From Lelliottia nimipressuralis (lineage in GTDB: Bacteria; Pseudomonadota; Gammaproteobacteria; Enterobacterales; Enterobacteriaceae): a stretch of 64,000 nt of DNA. Under the pieces are notes generated by a model that was not told where the DNA came from, ran no database searches, and was given only the letters and a program-made list of their open reading frames with translations. How positions within the stretch are numbered: the first letter of the stretch is position 1; each line of letters starts with the position of its first letter. Position numbers and translations under genes: made by a program. The stretch covers positions 1-64,000 of the forward strand of contig NZ_SDDX01000018.1 of the NCBI RefSeq assembly GCF_004115925.1, written 5' to 3'. Shown one piece after another: positions 41,357-50,315 of the stretch.

Positions 41357-42844
41357 TTACAACACATCCTCCATCACCCAGATACTTACGCTGCCGCCAT
41401 TGCAGGTGAATGTCCCTTCGCCCTCGGCGCTGGTGGTGATCGTCTCTTCGCGATTGCCGAGGAAATCTTTCCAGTTCTTGTTGCCGTAATTATCCCCAAG
41501 ATTAATCACTTTTTCGCCGTCGTCTCCGTTGGAGAGCACCACGACGCAGCCCGGATCCTCATCCGTCCCGCTGCGGCTGAACGCAATGCAGTTAGGATGA
41601 TCGAACCACAATGTCTGCACGCCGTGGGCGAAACGCTGGCGGGCCAGGATCAGCTCGTGAAGCTGTTCGATTACCGGCATGTCAATGTGGTAGGTTTCGC
41701 CGTCGCCGCCGGTGTCGTCGTAGCTCGCCCCGAACAGATCCGGATAGAACACGCTCGGTACGCCGTTTTCGCGCAGTAAAATCAGCGCGTAGGCCAGCGG
41801 TTTAAACCAGGCTTCGACCGGCGCTTCCAGGGCCTGCAACGGCTGAGTGTCATGGTTGGCCACAAGCGTGACGGCATGGAACGGGTCGGCTTCAACCAGC
41901 GTGCCGGTGAAGATCTGGCTCATGTCATAGTCGCGGCCCTGGCGGGACGCTTCATGGAATTTCATCTGCAGCGGGGCGTCGAACAGCATGGTTTTGCCCT
42001 CCACCTGATCGATATAGTGCTGCAGTTTGTCGACTTCGTGGGACCAGTATTCGGCCACGATAAACAGCGGTTTGGGGGCCACTTCCTGGACGTGTTCGAT
42101 CCACTCTTTATAGAACCAGGCCGGAATGTGCTTCACTGCGTCGAGACGAAAACCGTCGCATTGGGTTTGCTCCATCACCCAGCGCGCCCAGTATTTTATT
42201 TCTTCCGTCACGGCGTGATTGCGGAAATCGATGTTTTCGCCCATCAGATAATCGAAATTCCCCATCTCATCATCGACCTGATCGTTCCAGCCTTCGCCGG
42301 TGTAATCATTGACGATCTTAAAGATGCTGTCCTCGTTGGGGTTTTCGATATGGTCGATACCGCTGAAGCATTTGTAGTCCCAGATAAACTCGGAATACTG
42401 CCCGGCTCGAACGGGGAAGGTGTAGCGGGTCCAGGCTTCGCATTCGATGATTTCATCGTCAATCTGGGTGCGATCCTGCTCGTTCACACGCTGCACGCGG
42501 ATTGGCTCTTTCTCATCCGCGCCCATTTTGTGGTTCACCACCACGTCCAGCAGCACCGCGATCTCATTGCTTTTTAAGGCATTGATGGCTTCGAGCAGTT
42601 GGGCTTTATCACCGTATTTGGTGGCGACGGACCCTTTCTGGTCAAACTCACCGAGATCGAAAAGATCGTAAGAGTCGTATCCGACGGAATACCCGCCCGA
42701 TGCGCCTTTGTAAGCCGGAGGCAGCCAAATCATGTTGATGCCGATCTCGTTGAGATTGGGCGCCAGTGCAGTGACTTCCTGCCACAGCTCACCGCCTGTG
42801 GGGTAATACCAGTGAAAACATTGTAATAGAGTGGGGTTTTTCAT
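41357..42844 (-). CDS. amyA: AmyA, cytoplasmic alpha-amylase
   Basis: 495 residues, identical in length to E. coli AmyA. GH13 regions I-IV are visible: [15 protein letters not shown] with the nucleophile Asp, the acid/base Glu in FIVAEYW, and LVANHDT. It hydrolyses maltodextrins and starch inside the cell, with no signal peptide. [18 protein letters not shown] is the family start at 42844; the in-frame codons upstream are not part of it. The gene lies between yedD and fliT as in K-12. Confidence 0.97.
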   Translation of the reverse strand: MKNPTLLQCFHWYYPTGGELWQEVTALAPNLNEIGINMIWLPPAYKGASGGYSVGYDSYDLFDLGEFDQKGSVATKYGDKAQLLEAINALKSNEIAVLLDVVVNHKMGADEKEPIRVQRVNEQDRTQIDDEIIECEAWTRYTFPVRAGQYSEFIWDYKCFSGIDHIENPNEDSIFKIVNDYTGEGWNDQVDDEMGNFDYLMGENIDFRNHAVTEEIKYWARWVMEQTQCDGFRLDAVKHIPAWFYKEWIEHVQEVAPKPLFIVAEYWSHEVDKLQHYIDQVEGKTMLFDAPLQMKFHEASRQGRDYDMSQIFTGTLVEADPFHAVTLVANHDTQPLQALEAPVEAWFKPLAYALILLRENGVPSVFYPDLFGASYDDTGGDGETYHIDMPVIEQLHELILARQRFAHGVQTLWFDHPNCIAFSRSGTDEDPGCVVVLSNGDDGEKVINLGDNYGNKNWKDFLGNREETITTSAEGEGTFTCNGGSVSIWVMEDVL

Positions 42845-42910
42845 CTTCCGTGCTCCAGAAGCCACTATTGGCGAATCTCTGGAGTATGGATGATAAACCG
42901 CAAATGTGGA

Positions 42911-43276
42911 TTACTGATTTATCTCGCCGGGAAACAAAACGTTACCGGAGAGTTTTCCGTAAGTAATATTCACATTTTTCTGCTTTCCAGTCTGGGCAAG
43001 AAGGCCGCTCAGTTCTTCCATACGTTCCTGAAGCAATACTTTGAGCGTCACTTCATTCTGCAGAACATTCTTCAGAATCGCCATCGCCTGATCCTGTATA
43101 TGCTTACTGTCAGGCGGGAAGGGGGTTACGCTTATCTGTTCTACCAGCGTAACATAGGCAACCTCCTGTTCAATAAGCTCATCCCATTTCCCGGATTGAG
43201 CAAGGCTCAGCATGGTATTGCTGAGCGCAAAAAGTGCATGCCACTTTTTTAGGGATAAGCTGGAGTCGTTCATCAA
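42911..43276 (-). CDS. fliT: FliT, FliD chaperone and FlhDC antagonist
   Basis: 121 residues (E. coli 121), helical. FliT binds the filament cap FliD before export and, when free, binds FlhDC to lower class 2 gene expression. Its start overlaps the fliS stop by four bases, so it is the last gene of fliDST. Confidence 0.94.
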   Translation of the reverse strand: MMNDSSLSLKKWHALFALSNTMLSLAQSGKWDELIEQEVAYVTLVEQISVTPFPPDSKHIQDQAMAILKNVLQNEVTLKVLLQERMEELSGLLAQTGKQKNVNITYGKLSGNVLFPGEINQ

Positions 43277-43683
43277 AATTGATCCTGCGTGGGAGGAAAA
43301 CCTGGGCTGATTTGTTTCCAGGCGTCGGAAATATTTTGCAGCAGTGCTTCAACTTCAACGATAGCTTCGACGTCGTTTCGCAAGTTAGCGTGCAACAAAC
43401 GGCGAATCATATAGTCGTAAAGTGCTGAAAGGTTATGGGGAAGGGTGCCCCCAACCTCCATGTTCAGTCCAGCTTTAAGGCCATTGTCAATGATGTTAAT
43501 GGCTTTCGATAGCGCTTCCCCTTTAGCAGGGATATCACCCTGCTCAAGGAAAAGGCGCGCCCGAACCAGCGCGCTATGGACACCGTCGAATAGCATGACA
43601 ACCAACTGGTATGGGCTGGCACTCAAGACGGCAGATTCAACACCTACCTTCTGATAGGCCTGTACACCAGAATTGCTATACAT
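43273..43683 (-). CDS. fliS: FliS, flagellin export chaperone
   Basis: 136 residues, the E. coli length. MYSNSGVQAYQKVGVESAVL and the SPYQLVVMLFDGVHSALVRA segment mark the family. FliS wraps the C-terminus of flagellin to prevent premature polymerisation and to deliver it to FlhA. Here it would serve both flagellin copies, whose C-termini are identical. Confidence 0.96.
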   Translation of the reverse strand: MYSNSGVQAYQKVGVESAVLSASPYQLVVMLFDGVHSALVRARLFLEQGDIPAKGEALSKAINIIDNGLKAGLNMEVGGTLPHNLSALYDYMIRRLLHANLRNDVEAIVEVEALLQNISDAWKQISPGFPPTQDQF

Positions 43684-43696
43684 AGTGGTATCTTCC

Positions 43697-45121
43697 TTAT
43701 GACGACTTGGTACTGAACTGCTGATTCAGATAAGTGGCAGTACCGTTGAATTTAGTGACCAGTGCATCTAAATCGCTAAATTGTTTTTTATAACGCGCCA
43801 TCGTGGCATCAATCGAGAGTTCCATTGCTTCGTAACGCTTACCGATGGATTTCAGCGTGGCGTTAATCCCGTCTTTCGCATTTTGAATAACCCCTTCTTT
43901 GCCCACAGAAGTACTGAGCATATTGGTGAGTTTGTCATTCATTTGAGTTGCGAAACCGGTGGTTTTACCGTCACCGACAAAGTAAGCCTGCACACCAGCC
44001 GGATCATCCGACAGCACTTGACTCAGCTTTTTATCATCAATTTTAAGATTACCGACGGCGCCATCAGCACCTTTCAGCGGATCCTGGGTAATCCCCAGCT
44101 GAGCCATAATGGCATAGGAGCCCGCCTGGACATTGGTCAATAAAGAGCGCAGATCGGACTGTACTCCCCTGATAGTGCTGTCACCCATCAGTACGCCATT
44201 GCTGGAAGACTGGGCTGTGGCACCTGTCGCAGGTGGTTCGTATTTGGTCAGAGCCGCAATGGTGGACTGCAACGAGTTATAAGCGGTTACCCAGTCGGTA
44301 ATCGCCTTTTTGTTATCGTCTGTAGCACGCGTGACCGACAGCGTTTCATCTGCAGTGCTTGGTGCTTTCAGGGTTAAGGTGACCCCAGGCATGGCATCTG
44401 TAATAACATTGCTCTGACGAACGATGTCGATACCGTTAACGTTGACAACGGCATTCTGTGATTTGACTTGCTCATTGAGCGCACCACTGCCAATCACATT
44501 GTTCAGCGTATCATCACCGGTCACCGTTACGGTCATATCCGAATCAGTGCCGGTTGTTTTCGACGACAGCATCAGACGGTAATCACCGTTATCGGCTTTG
44601 ACCACGCTTGCGGTAACGCCACCGTTGGCTGCGTTAATGGCTTTAGCGATGCCATTCAGGGAGGTATCACCGTCAGCCAGTTTCACCGTCATCGGTTTGC
44701 TGTCTGCGCCAGCCTGAGTGATGGTGATGGTACGGGTATTATCCGCGGTGGTGCCGCCGAGCTGTTTAGTATTGCTATCAATGGTGTTTGGCGCGGTCGT
44801 CAGAACCTGGCCTTTAGCAATCTTACTGACATTGATCGTAAACTCGCCGACGTTGGCATTGGTCGACGTGGTCGCAGCAAACGCAGTATTGGTGCTGGTA
44901 ACGGAAGTAGAGTTCCAGGTATCCGGATTGCCAAGCTTAGCGGCAGCAGTTTGCAGGCTGGTCAGGGCACTTTGTAATTTGCCGTAGCCGGTAATCTGCG
45001 CGTCGTATTTGGTTTTCTGCGTGGCGATGGCCGTAAGTTTTGTCTCTTCTGCAGCCTGTAACTTATCGTACAGGTCTGACAGCCCAGGCATTCCCACCCC
45101 GAGGTTACTGATAGTCGCCAT
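43697..45121 (-). CDS. fliD: FliD, filament cap protein
   Basis: 474 residues (E. coli 468). The N-terminus MATISNLGVGMPGLSDLYDK and the C-terminal coiled part (ATMARYKKQFSDLDALVTKF) are conserved; the central D2-D3 part varies. FliD pentamers cap the filament and fold incoming flagellin. It is the first gene of fliDST and has a sigma-28 promoter upstream at 45155-45181. Confidence 0.96.
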   Translation of the reverse strand: MATISNLGVGMPGLSDLYDKLQAAEETKLTAIATQKTKYDAQITGYGKLQSALTSLQTAAAKLGNPDTWNSTSVTSTNTAFAATTSTNANVGEFTINVSKIAKGQVLTTAPNTIDSNTKQLGGTTADNTRTITITQAGADSKPMTVKLADGDTSLNGIAKAINAANGGVTASVVKADNGDYRLMLSSKTTGTDSDMTVTVTGDDTLNNVIGSGALNEQVKSQNAVVNVNGIDIVRQSNVITDAMPGVTLTLKAPSTADETLSVTRATDDNKKAITDWVTAYNSLQSTIAALTKYEPPATGATAQSSSNGVLMGDSTIRGVQSDLRSLLTNVQAGSYAIMAQLGITQDPLKGADGAVGNLKIDDKKLSQVLSDDPAGVQAYFVGDGKTTGFATQMNDKLTNMLSTSVGKEGVIQNAKDGINATLKSIGKRYEAMELSIDATMARYKKQFSDLDALVTKFNGTATYLNQQFSTKSS

Positions 45122-45154
45122 ACATTATTCCTTGTTAATGGTTGTTTCAGACTT

Positions 45155-45181
45155 ATATCGGCCAGCGCAGGAAAAAGTTTA
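45155..45181 (-). promoter_or_regulatory. sigma-28 (FliA) promoter of fliDST
   Basis: On the minus strand TAAAC and GCCGATAT are 14 bp apart, close to the consensus TAAAG-N15-GCCGATAA. It is 34 bp upstream of the fliD start. Confidence 0.8.
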
Positions 45182-45405
45182 CGGTAAGCCAAAAAAAATA
45201 AATCGTGGAATTACGCCATTAAATTAAGGCTTATAAGAGATTAGCCCCGCGTGTAGAAATTAAAGCTCGAGGATGACCTCAATGCGATAACGCAAAACAG
45301 TTATGGAAAAGGGCGGTTTTACGCGAATGAAAGAGAGGTTTAGGTAAAAATATGGAAAATAAATCATTAAAAAACAGCATGTTAATAAATTGCTTCGATA
45401 TTTTC

Positions 45406-45432
45406 TAAAGTCTCTTTCCAGAGCGTCGATAA
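45406..45432 (+). promoter_or_regulatory. sigma-28 (FliA) promoter of the first flagellin gene
   Basis: TAAAG and GTCGATAA are 14 bp apart, one base from the -10 consensus GCCGATAA. The ~70-nt leader that follows contains a CGGTG/CACCG stem that is kept in the second flagellin leader. The rest of 45182-45405 is AT-rich and gene-free. Confidence 0.88.
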
Positions 45433-45502
45433 CCTTCATGACGGTGAGAGACGCCGTGAGTGTTAGGCACCGACCTAAAAACATAATTTAAGGAATTTAA
45501 TC

Positions 45503-46339
45503 ATGGCCGTAATCAATACAAACCTGTTGTCCCTGACTACTCAGAACAACCTGAACAAATCTCAGTCTTCCCTGGGCACCGCTATCGAGCGTCTGTCTTC
45601 CGGTCTGCGTATCAACAGCTCTAAAGATGATGCTGCGGGTCAGGCGATTGCAAACCGTATGACCTCTCAGGTTAAGGGTATGACTCAGGCTGCGCGTAAC
45701 GCCAACGACGGTATCTCCCTGGTGCAGACTGCTGAAGGCAACCTGAACGAGATCAACACCAACTTACAGCGTATCCGTGAACTGGCAGTTCAGGCAGCGA
45801 ACGACACCAACGGTTCAACTGACCTGACCTCAATCAACACTGAAATCACACAGCGTCTGTCTGAAATCGACCGTATCGCTGGTGGCGCTAACTTCAACGG
45901 TAAGAGCCTGCTGAACGGTTCAGTGTCTACCTCCCTGAGCATTCAGGTGGGCGCGGGTACTTCTGCGAACGACACCATCAAAATTGACAGCACTGCGCTG
46001 ATCAACGCAACTTCTGGTACTCTGAGCTCCACTCTGAGCACCTCCATTACGGACAACTCTTCTGCACAGACCGTAATCTCTGCAGCAGACGACGCTATCG
46101 CGAAGATCGATGGTGCACGTTCTAACATGGGTGCGATTCAGAACCGTTTCGAATCTACCATCAACAACCTGAACAACTCTATCACCAACCTGTCTGCTGC
46201 TCAGTCCCGTATCCAGGACGCTGACTACGCGACCGAAGTTTCTAACATGTCCCGCGCGCAGATCCTGCAGCAGGCTGGTACTTCTGTCCTGTCTCAGGCA
46301 AACCAGGTTCCTCAGGCGATGCTGTCCCTGCTGCGTTAA
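45503..46339 (+). CDS. fliC: Flagellin, first tandem copy
   Basis: 278 residues, short for a flagellin (K-12 FliC has 498). The conserved D0/D1 ends are complete (MAVINTNLLSLTTQNNLNKS at the start, SQANQVPQAMLSLLR at the end), while the surface D2/D3 domains are reduced to about 40 residues. It differs from the second copy only at seven positions within residues 173-187, a Ser/Thr-rich surface stretch (GTLSSTLSTSITDNSS here). AAGGAATTT is the ribosome site. A strong terminator follows. The adjacent modification island suggests O-glycosylation of the Ser/Thr cluster. Confidence 0.95.
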   Translation: MAVINTNLLSLTTQNNLNKSQSSLGTAIERLSSGLRINSSKDDAAGQAIANRMTSQVKGMTQAARNANDGISLVQTAEGNLNEINTNLQRIRELAVQAANDTNGSTDLTSINTEITQRLSEIDRIAGGANFNGKSLLNGSVSTSLSIQVGAGTSANDTIKIDSTALINATSGTLSSTLSTSITDNSSAQTVISAADDAIAKIDGARSNMGAIQNRFESTINNLNNSITNLSAAQSRIQDADYATEVSNMSRAQILQQAGTSVLSQANQVPQAMLSLLR

Positions 46340-46360
46340 TTTCGCAAAAATTTCAAAAAA

Positions 46361-46390
46361 GGTTGCTGGAAACAGCAACCTTTTTTTTTT
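46361..46390 (+). terminator. Rho-independent terminator of the first flagellin gene
   Basis: Stem GGTTGCTG / CAGCAACC with a four-base loop (GAAA), then ten T. Confidence 0.93.
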
Positions 46391-46475
46391 GCTTACGGGT
46401 TATCACTGAACTCAGGAATACATCATTCTGACAGTGAAAACGCCTCAGAAATACGATCTTTTTTATCAAAAAATC

Positions 46476-46502
46476 TAAAGTCTTCTTATTACCCGTCGAT
46501 AA
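46476..46502 (+). promoter_or_regulatory. sigma-28 (FliA) promoter of the second flagellin gene
   Basis: TAAAG and GTCGATAA with 14-bp spacing, the same elements as the first copy. The leader to 46570 repeats the GGTGAGAG ... GCCGTGAGTG ... CAGGCACCG sequence. Confidence 0.88.
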
Positions 46503-46570
46503 CATTAATAACGGTGAGAGAGCCGTGAGTGCCAGGCACCGCCCATAAACTATTTTGAAGGAATTTAACC

Positions 46571-47407
46571 ATGGCTGTTATCAATACAAACCTGTTGTCC
46601 CTGACTACTCAGAACAACCTGAACAAATCTCAGTCTTCCCTGGGCACCGCTATCGAGCGTCTGTCTTCCGGTCTGCGTATCAACAGCTCTAAAGATGATG
46701 CTGCGGGTCAGGCGATTGCAAACCGTATGACCTCTCAGGTTAAAGGTATGACTCAGGCTGCGCGTAACGCCAATGACGGTATCTCCCTGGTGCAGACTGC
46801 TGAAGGCAACCTGAACGAGATCAACACCAACTTACAGCGTATCCGTGAACTGGCAGTTCAGGCAGCGAACGACACCAACGGTTCAACTGACCTGACTTCA
46901 ATCAACACTGAAATCACACAGCGTCTGTCTGAAATCGACCGTATCGCTGGTGGTGCTAACTTCAACGGTAAGAGCCTGCTGAACGGTTCAGTATCTACCT
47001 CCCTGAGCATTCAGGTGGGCGCGGGTACTTCTGCGAACGACACCATCAAAATTGACAGCACTGCGCTGATCAACGCAACCTCTGGTAGCCTGAGCACCAC
47101 TCTGAATACTACCATCGCGGACAACGCCACTGCACAGACCGTAATCTCTGCAGCTGACGACGCTATCGCTAAGATCGATGGCGCACGTTCTAACATGGGT
47201 GCGATTCAGAACCGTTTCGAATCTACCATCAACAACCTGAACAACTCTATCACCAACCTGTCTGCTGCTCAGTCCCGTATCCAGGACGCTGACTACGCGA
47301 CCGAAGTTTCTAACATGTCCCGCGCGCAGATCCTGCAGCAGGCTGGTACTTCTGTCCTGTCCCAGGCAAACCAGGTTCCTCAGGCGATGCTGTCCCTGCT
47401 GCGTTAA
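46571..47407 (+). CDS. Flagellin, second tandem copy
   Basis: 278 residues, equal in length to the first copy and identical outside residues 173-187 (GSLSTTLNTTIADNAT here). Codons are almost the same along most of the gene, so the copies arose by recent duplication or are kept alike by gene conversion. It has its own sigma-28 promoter, leader and terminator, so both may be made at once. No inversion system or repressor gene like hin/fljA is near. Confidence 0.95.
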   Translation: MAVINTNLLSLTTQNNLNKSQSSLGTAIERLSSGLRINSSKDDAAGQAIANRMTSQVKGMTQAARNANDGISLVQTAEGNLNEINTNLQRIRELAVQAANDTNGSTDLTSINTEITQRLSEIDRIAGGANFNGKSLLNGSVSTSLSIQVGAGTSANDTIKIDSTALINATSGSLSTTLNTTIADNATAQTVISAADDAIAKIDGARSNMGAIQNRFESTINNLNNSITNLSAAQSRIQDADYATEVSNMSRAQILQQAGTSVLSQANQVPQAMLSLLR

Positions 47408-47426
47408 TTTCGCAGAACATTCAGAA

Positions 47427-47457
47427 AGGGTTGCTGGAAACAGCAGCCCTTTTTTTT
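47427..47457 (+). terminator. Rho-independent terminator of the second flagellin gene
   Basis: Stem AGGGTTGCTG / CAGCAGCCCT, loop GAAA, then a run of T. It is related to the terminator at 46361-46390. 47458-47619 holds the start of the island transcript; no confident promoter was found. Confidence 0.92.
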
Positions 47458-47619
47458 GTCTTTATTTCCCTAATTACGTCAATAGTGCCCATTTCTAATA
47501 TCGAAAATAAGCCGATGATTTAGGTTTTGTTCCCGCCATTATGGTTGCCGCCTCAGTGTTAAGCTCTCATTCTCTGCAGCATTGGCTCAAAAAAACACTA
47601 AAACAGGTAAAGCATAAAA

Positions 47620-49035
47620 ATGACTCAATACGCTCGTACCCGAGCCTTGCACCAGTTTTATCGGGATGTCTTTTCCCGTACGATTTATTTGCCTGAAGCC
47701 GATGCTCTGCCTGCGCATCTCGTGGTCGAAATTCTCAACTACGCCAGTTCCGATCTCAATGTACTCGAAGCGAAATTGTGGGATGCAGAAACCGATTTAG
47801 AACCGGAGCAGGATCGCGCTTTAAAGCTGATGATGAGCGCCATTGCGCTTGCCAATGAGGCATTTGATGGCCGTTCTGACGGACCGCTGGCACCAGAAAA
47901 AGTCGCGCTGATCACCGGTCAGGTGGTGGAAGCAATGCAGCTTTCAGATAACGTCAATTATCTGGTGGCGGCGATTCAGATCCTGTTCCGGGTCAATGAG
48001 ATCGACTCGGTGCTGTTCCTGATCTCTAATAACCTTTCAACGCTCAGTGAAACGCCATGTGTGCTTAAAATCCTGCTGCTCATCAGCCTGATGGAAGAGG
48101 ATTACAACCAGGCGCACATCGTCATCCAGCAGTTAACGTCCAATGCCGATCTGATTGGCGAAGACCGTATCACGCTGGTGATGGTGGTGTGCTGTATCTA
48201 CAAGCTCGGCGGTTATCCCGATTCGTTTATTGATTTCAGATCCCTGGCTGAACCTGCGCCAACGCTGGATGCATCCCGTTATGAATGGTTGATTGCACCG
48301 GAAGAGAATGGCAAAACGACCGTGCTGGTGGCCTGCGACAAAGGTTACTACTACGAACACGCCGTCGCACTGCTGCTCTCAATTTACGAAACCAACGGCA
48401 CCGCGCTGAACGTCCATTTCCATATCTATAACTGCGACGCCGAAATGATCTCGCATTTGCAGTCCCTCGGAAAAAAACTGCCAGGGTTGTCGATTTCATT
48501 AAGCAGCGAATATTTTGCCGCCGTCAAAGCGGTCAACGTGCATTACGCCTGCCGCCGCTTTGTTTTCCTGAGCCATGCCATCGAGAAAATTAACGGCCCG
48601 ATCATGGTACTGGATGCCGACTGCCTGGTGAGAAAACCCTGGGCCGAGGTAAAAACACGCTTCCAGGATAACGAACTGATCTTCTCGCATCATGAGGGAC
48701 TGCCGCTCTGGGAACAGATCCCGGCCGGCTTCGTCTATACCCGCGGCGGTGAGGTGTCGAAAAAGTATTTCGCAGCGGTTAGTCACTTTATCGACGTTAA
48801 TCTCTCCACTGACAAAGCGGAATGGTTCCTGGATCAGATTGCCCTCTCTTTTGCTGTCGATACGTTACAGCCGGTTGAGCAGATGCGTATTGGCCGTGAA
48901 CCGACGGAGCAACTTATTGATATCCGTCATTCCGACATTGCATTTAGCTGGGTTGTCACCACCAAGAAAAATGTTGCCGGTCCTTATCAGGACTACAAGC
49001 AGCAGTTGTATAGCAAATATCTGCCTCAGGCCTGA
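47620..49035 (+). CDS. GT-A-fold glycosyltransferase, probable flagellin modification
   Basis: 471 residues. The N-terminal ~225 residues are helical and TPR-like without a clear family. The C-terminal part (from ~230) resembles GT8-like GT-A enzymes: VLVACDKGYYYEHAVALLLS as the nucleotide-sugar N-terminus and LDADC at residues 331-335 as the DXD metal site. It is the first gene of the island downstream of the flagellins, so the likely acceptor is flagellin Ser/Thr or a sugar already on it. Donor unknown. An unusual fusion with a long helical domain is consistent with binding a protein acceptor. Confidence 0.72.
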   Translation: MTQYARTRALHQFYRDVFSRTIYLPEADALPAHLVVEILNYASSDLNVLEAKLWDAETDLEPEQDRALKLMMSAIALANEAFDGRSDGPLAPEKVALITGQVVEAMQLSDNVNYLVAAIQILFRVNEIDSVLFLISNNLSTLSETPCVLKILLLISLMEEDYNQAHIVIQQLTSNADLIGEDRITLVMVVCCIYKLGGYPDSFIDFRSLAEPAPTLDASRYEWLIAPEENGKTTVLVACDKGYYYEHAVALLLSIYETNGTALNVHFHIYNCDAEMISHLQSLGKKLPGLSISLSSEYFAAVKAVNVHYACRRFVFLSHAIEKINGPIMVLDADCLVRKPWAEVKTRFQDNELIFSHHEGLPLWEQIPAGFVYTRGGEVSKKYFAAVSHFIDVNLSTDKAEWFLDQIALSFAVDTLQPVEQMRIGREPTEQLIDIRHSDIAFSWVVTTKKNVAGPYQDYKQQLYSKYLPQA

Positions 49036-49079
49036 AGCCCGGCAAAGAGCGTTTCATTCATTATTTTGGATAAGTTATC

Positions 49080-50315
49080 GTGACAAGCGTTTACTCTGCC
49101 TCTCGCTACACCCCCGCTGCACTCAACGCGGCGGCCTCGCTTTATCGCGCTGAGGCGGTTGCGCCCGCACAGGCGCGGATTCTGGAGTTGGGATGCGGGC
49201 AGGGTGAATCACTCATTGCCAATGCGCTGGCCTGGCCAGAAAGCGTGGCGATAGGCGTGGATATTGATGAAGACGACATCGCGCGCGGTCAACAGCAGAT
49301 TGCGAATTTCGCATTGGCGAATATTGAGCTTCATCATGCCGGGCTTAGCGATCTGCTGGTCTCTGATTTAGGCGAGTTCGATTACATCATCCTGCGTGGT
49401 CTTTTCACCCTGATGGGTGGCGAGGAACGCACTGCTCTGTTGGCCTGGTGCCAGGCGCACCTTTCCACTCAGGGCATGGTGGCGATCCACTGGCAGGTAT
49501 TGCCTGGCGCAGGTGATACCAAAACGTTGCAGCATGCGCTCAGTTTTCACGCCAGTGGCGCAGAGAATATTGATGCCCAGCTGGATTCCGCACGTGGAAT
49601 GCTCAGCTATCTGGCGATGACCCTTCCTGATGGTGAATTAAAAAATCAGGTGACTCGCGCAGAGCAGAGCAGCGATCTGACGCTCGCGTTTCGTTATCTT
49701 GGGAATATCAATCAGGCCGATTATTTTGCGGATTTCCATCAGCAAATTACGGATGCGGGTTTTAGCTATCTCGGGGATGCCGTTCCGCAGTGCGAGGTGG
49801 CAAGCACCTACGGCACTCAGACAGACCAAATGCACAGTCTGATTAGCGGCTGCGGTCTGCGTGAGAACAGTCAGCAATATCTGGATTTTGCCGTTAATCG
49901 CCGTGAGCGTTTTAGCCTGCTCACGCATGCAGCGATGCATAATGGCGTTGAAGCACCCGATCTGAAATCGGTAGAACATTTGCACTGGGCTGGCTGTTTC
50001 AAGCGTCAGATGAACCGTAACGGGGTAATGGCTAACGGTCATATCGGGCTGGATGGCACGCCGCTGAAAACGGACAATACCACCACCCTGCAAGTGCTTG
50101 ATGTACTAACGGAAGTCTGGCCGTTAAGCCTGACTTTTGAGCAACTGCTTTTCCACTGCCGCTTCCCTGAAAGTAACATCAGCGATCACCGCGCGGAACT
50201 GGTTGCGTCACTTCAGGATCTGCTGGCGAATTCGATCAATGGTTTACTAGTGAGCGCCGTACCATGGCTTATAACGTGGCGACAGACGCTGCGTTACGCC
50301 CGATTGTTTGCCTGA
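49080..50315 (+). CDS. SAM-dependent methyltransferase with regulatory domain (PKMT-like)
   Basis: 411 residues. A class I SAM fold carries motif I ELGCGQGESL (residues 36-45) and motif II GVDIDEDD. It is followed by a methyltransferase-regulatory type domain (AFRYLGNINQADYFADFHQQ, AGFSYLGDAVPQ). Relatives include bacterial protein-lysine methyltransferases. Candidate targets are flagellin Lys residues, or the flagellar glycan. The start is GTG. Its frame ends within the next gene, and the first ~85 codons of that gene look like the missing C-terminal winged part of this family, so the coding unit may once have been continuous. Confidence 0.72.
   Translation: MTSVYSASRYTPAALNAAASLYRAEAVAPAQARILELGCGQGESLIANALAWPESVAIGVDIDEDDIARGQQQIANFALANIELHHAGLSDLLVSDLGEFDYIILRGLFTLMGGEERTALLAWCQAHLSTQGMVAIHWQVLPGAGDTKTLQHALSFHASGAENIDAQLDSARGMLSYLAMTLPDGELKNQVTRAEQSSDLTLAFRYLGNINQADYFADFHQQITDAGFSYLGDAVPQCEVASTYGTQTDQMHSLISGCGLRENSQQYLDFAVNRRERFSLLTHAAMHNGVEAPDLKSVEHLHWAGCFKRQMNRNGVMANGHIGLDGTPLKTDNTTTLQVLDVLTEVWPLSLTFEQLLFHCRFPESNISDHRAELVASLQDLLANSINGLLVSAVPWLITWRQTLRYARLFA

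Noticed and set aside
45503..47407. Phase-variable flagellin switch like Salmonella hin/fljBA
   Set aside because: Both flagellins have the same orientation and their own sigma-28 promoters; no recombinase gene or inverted hix-type repeats were found nearby.
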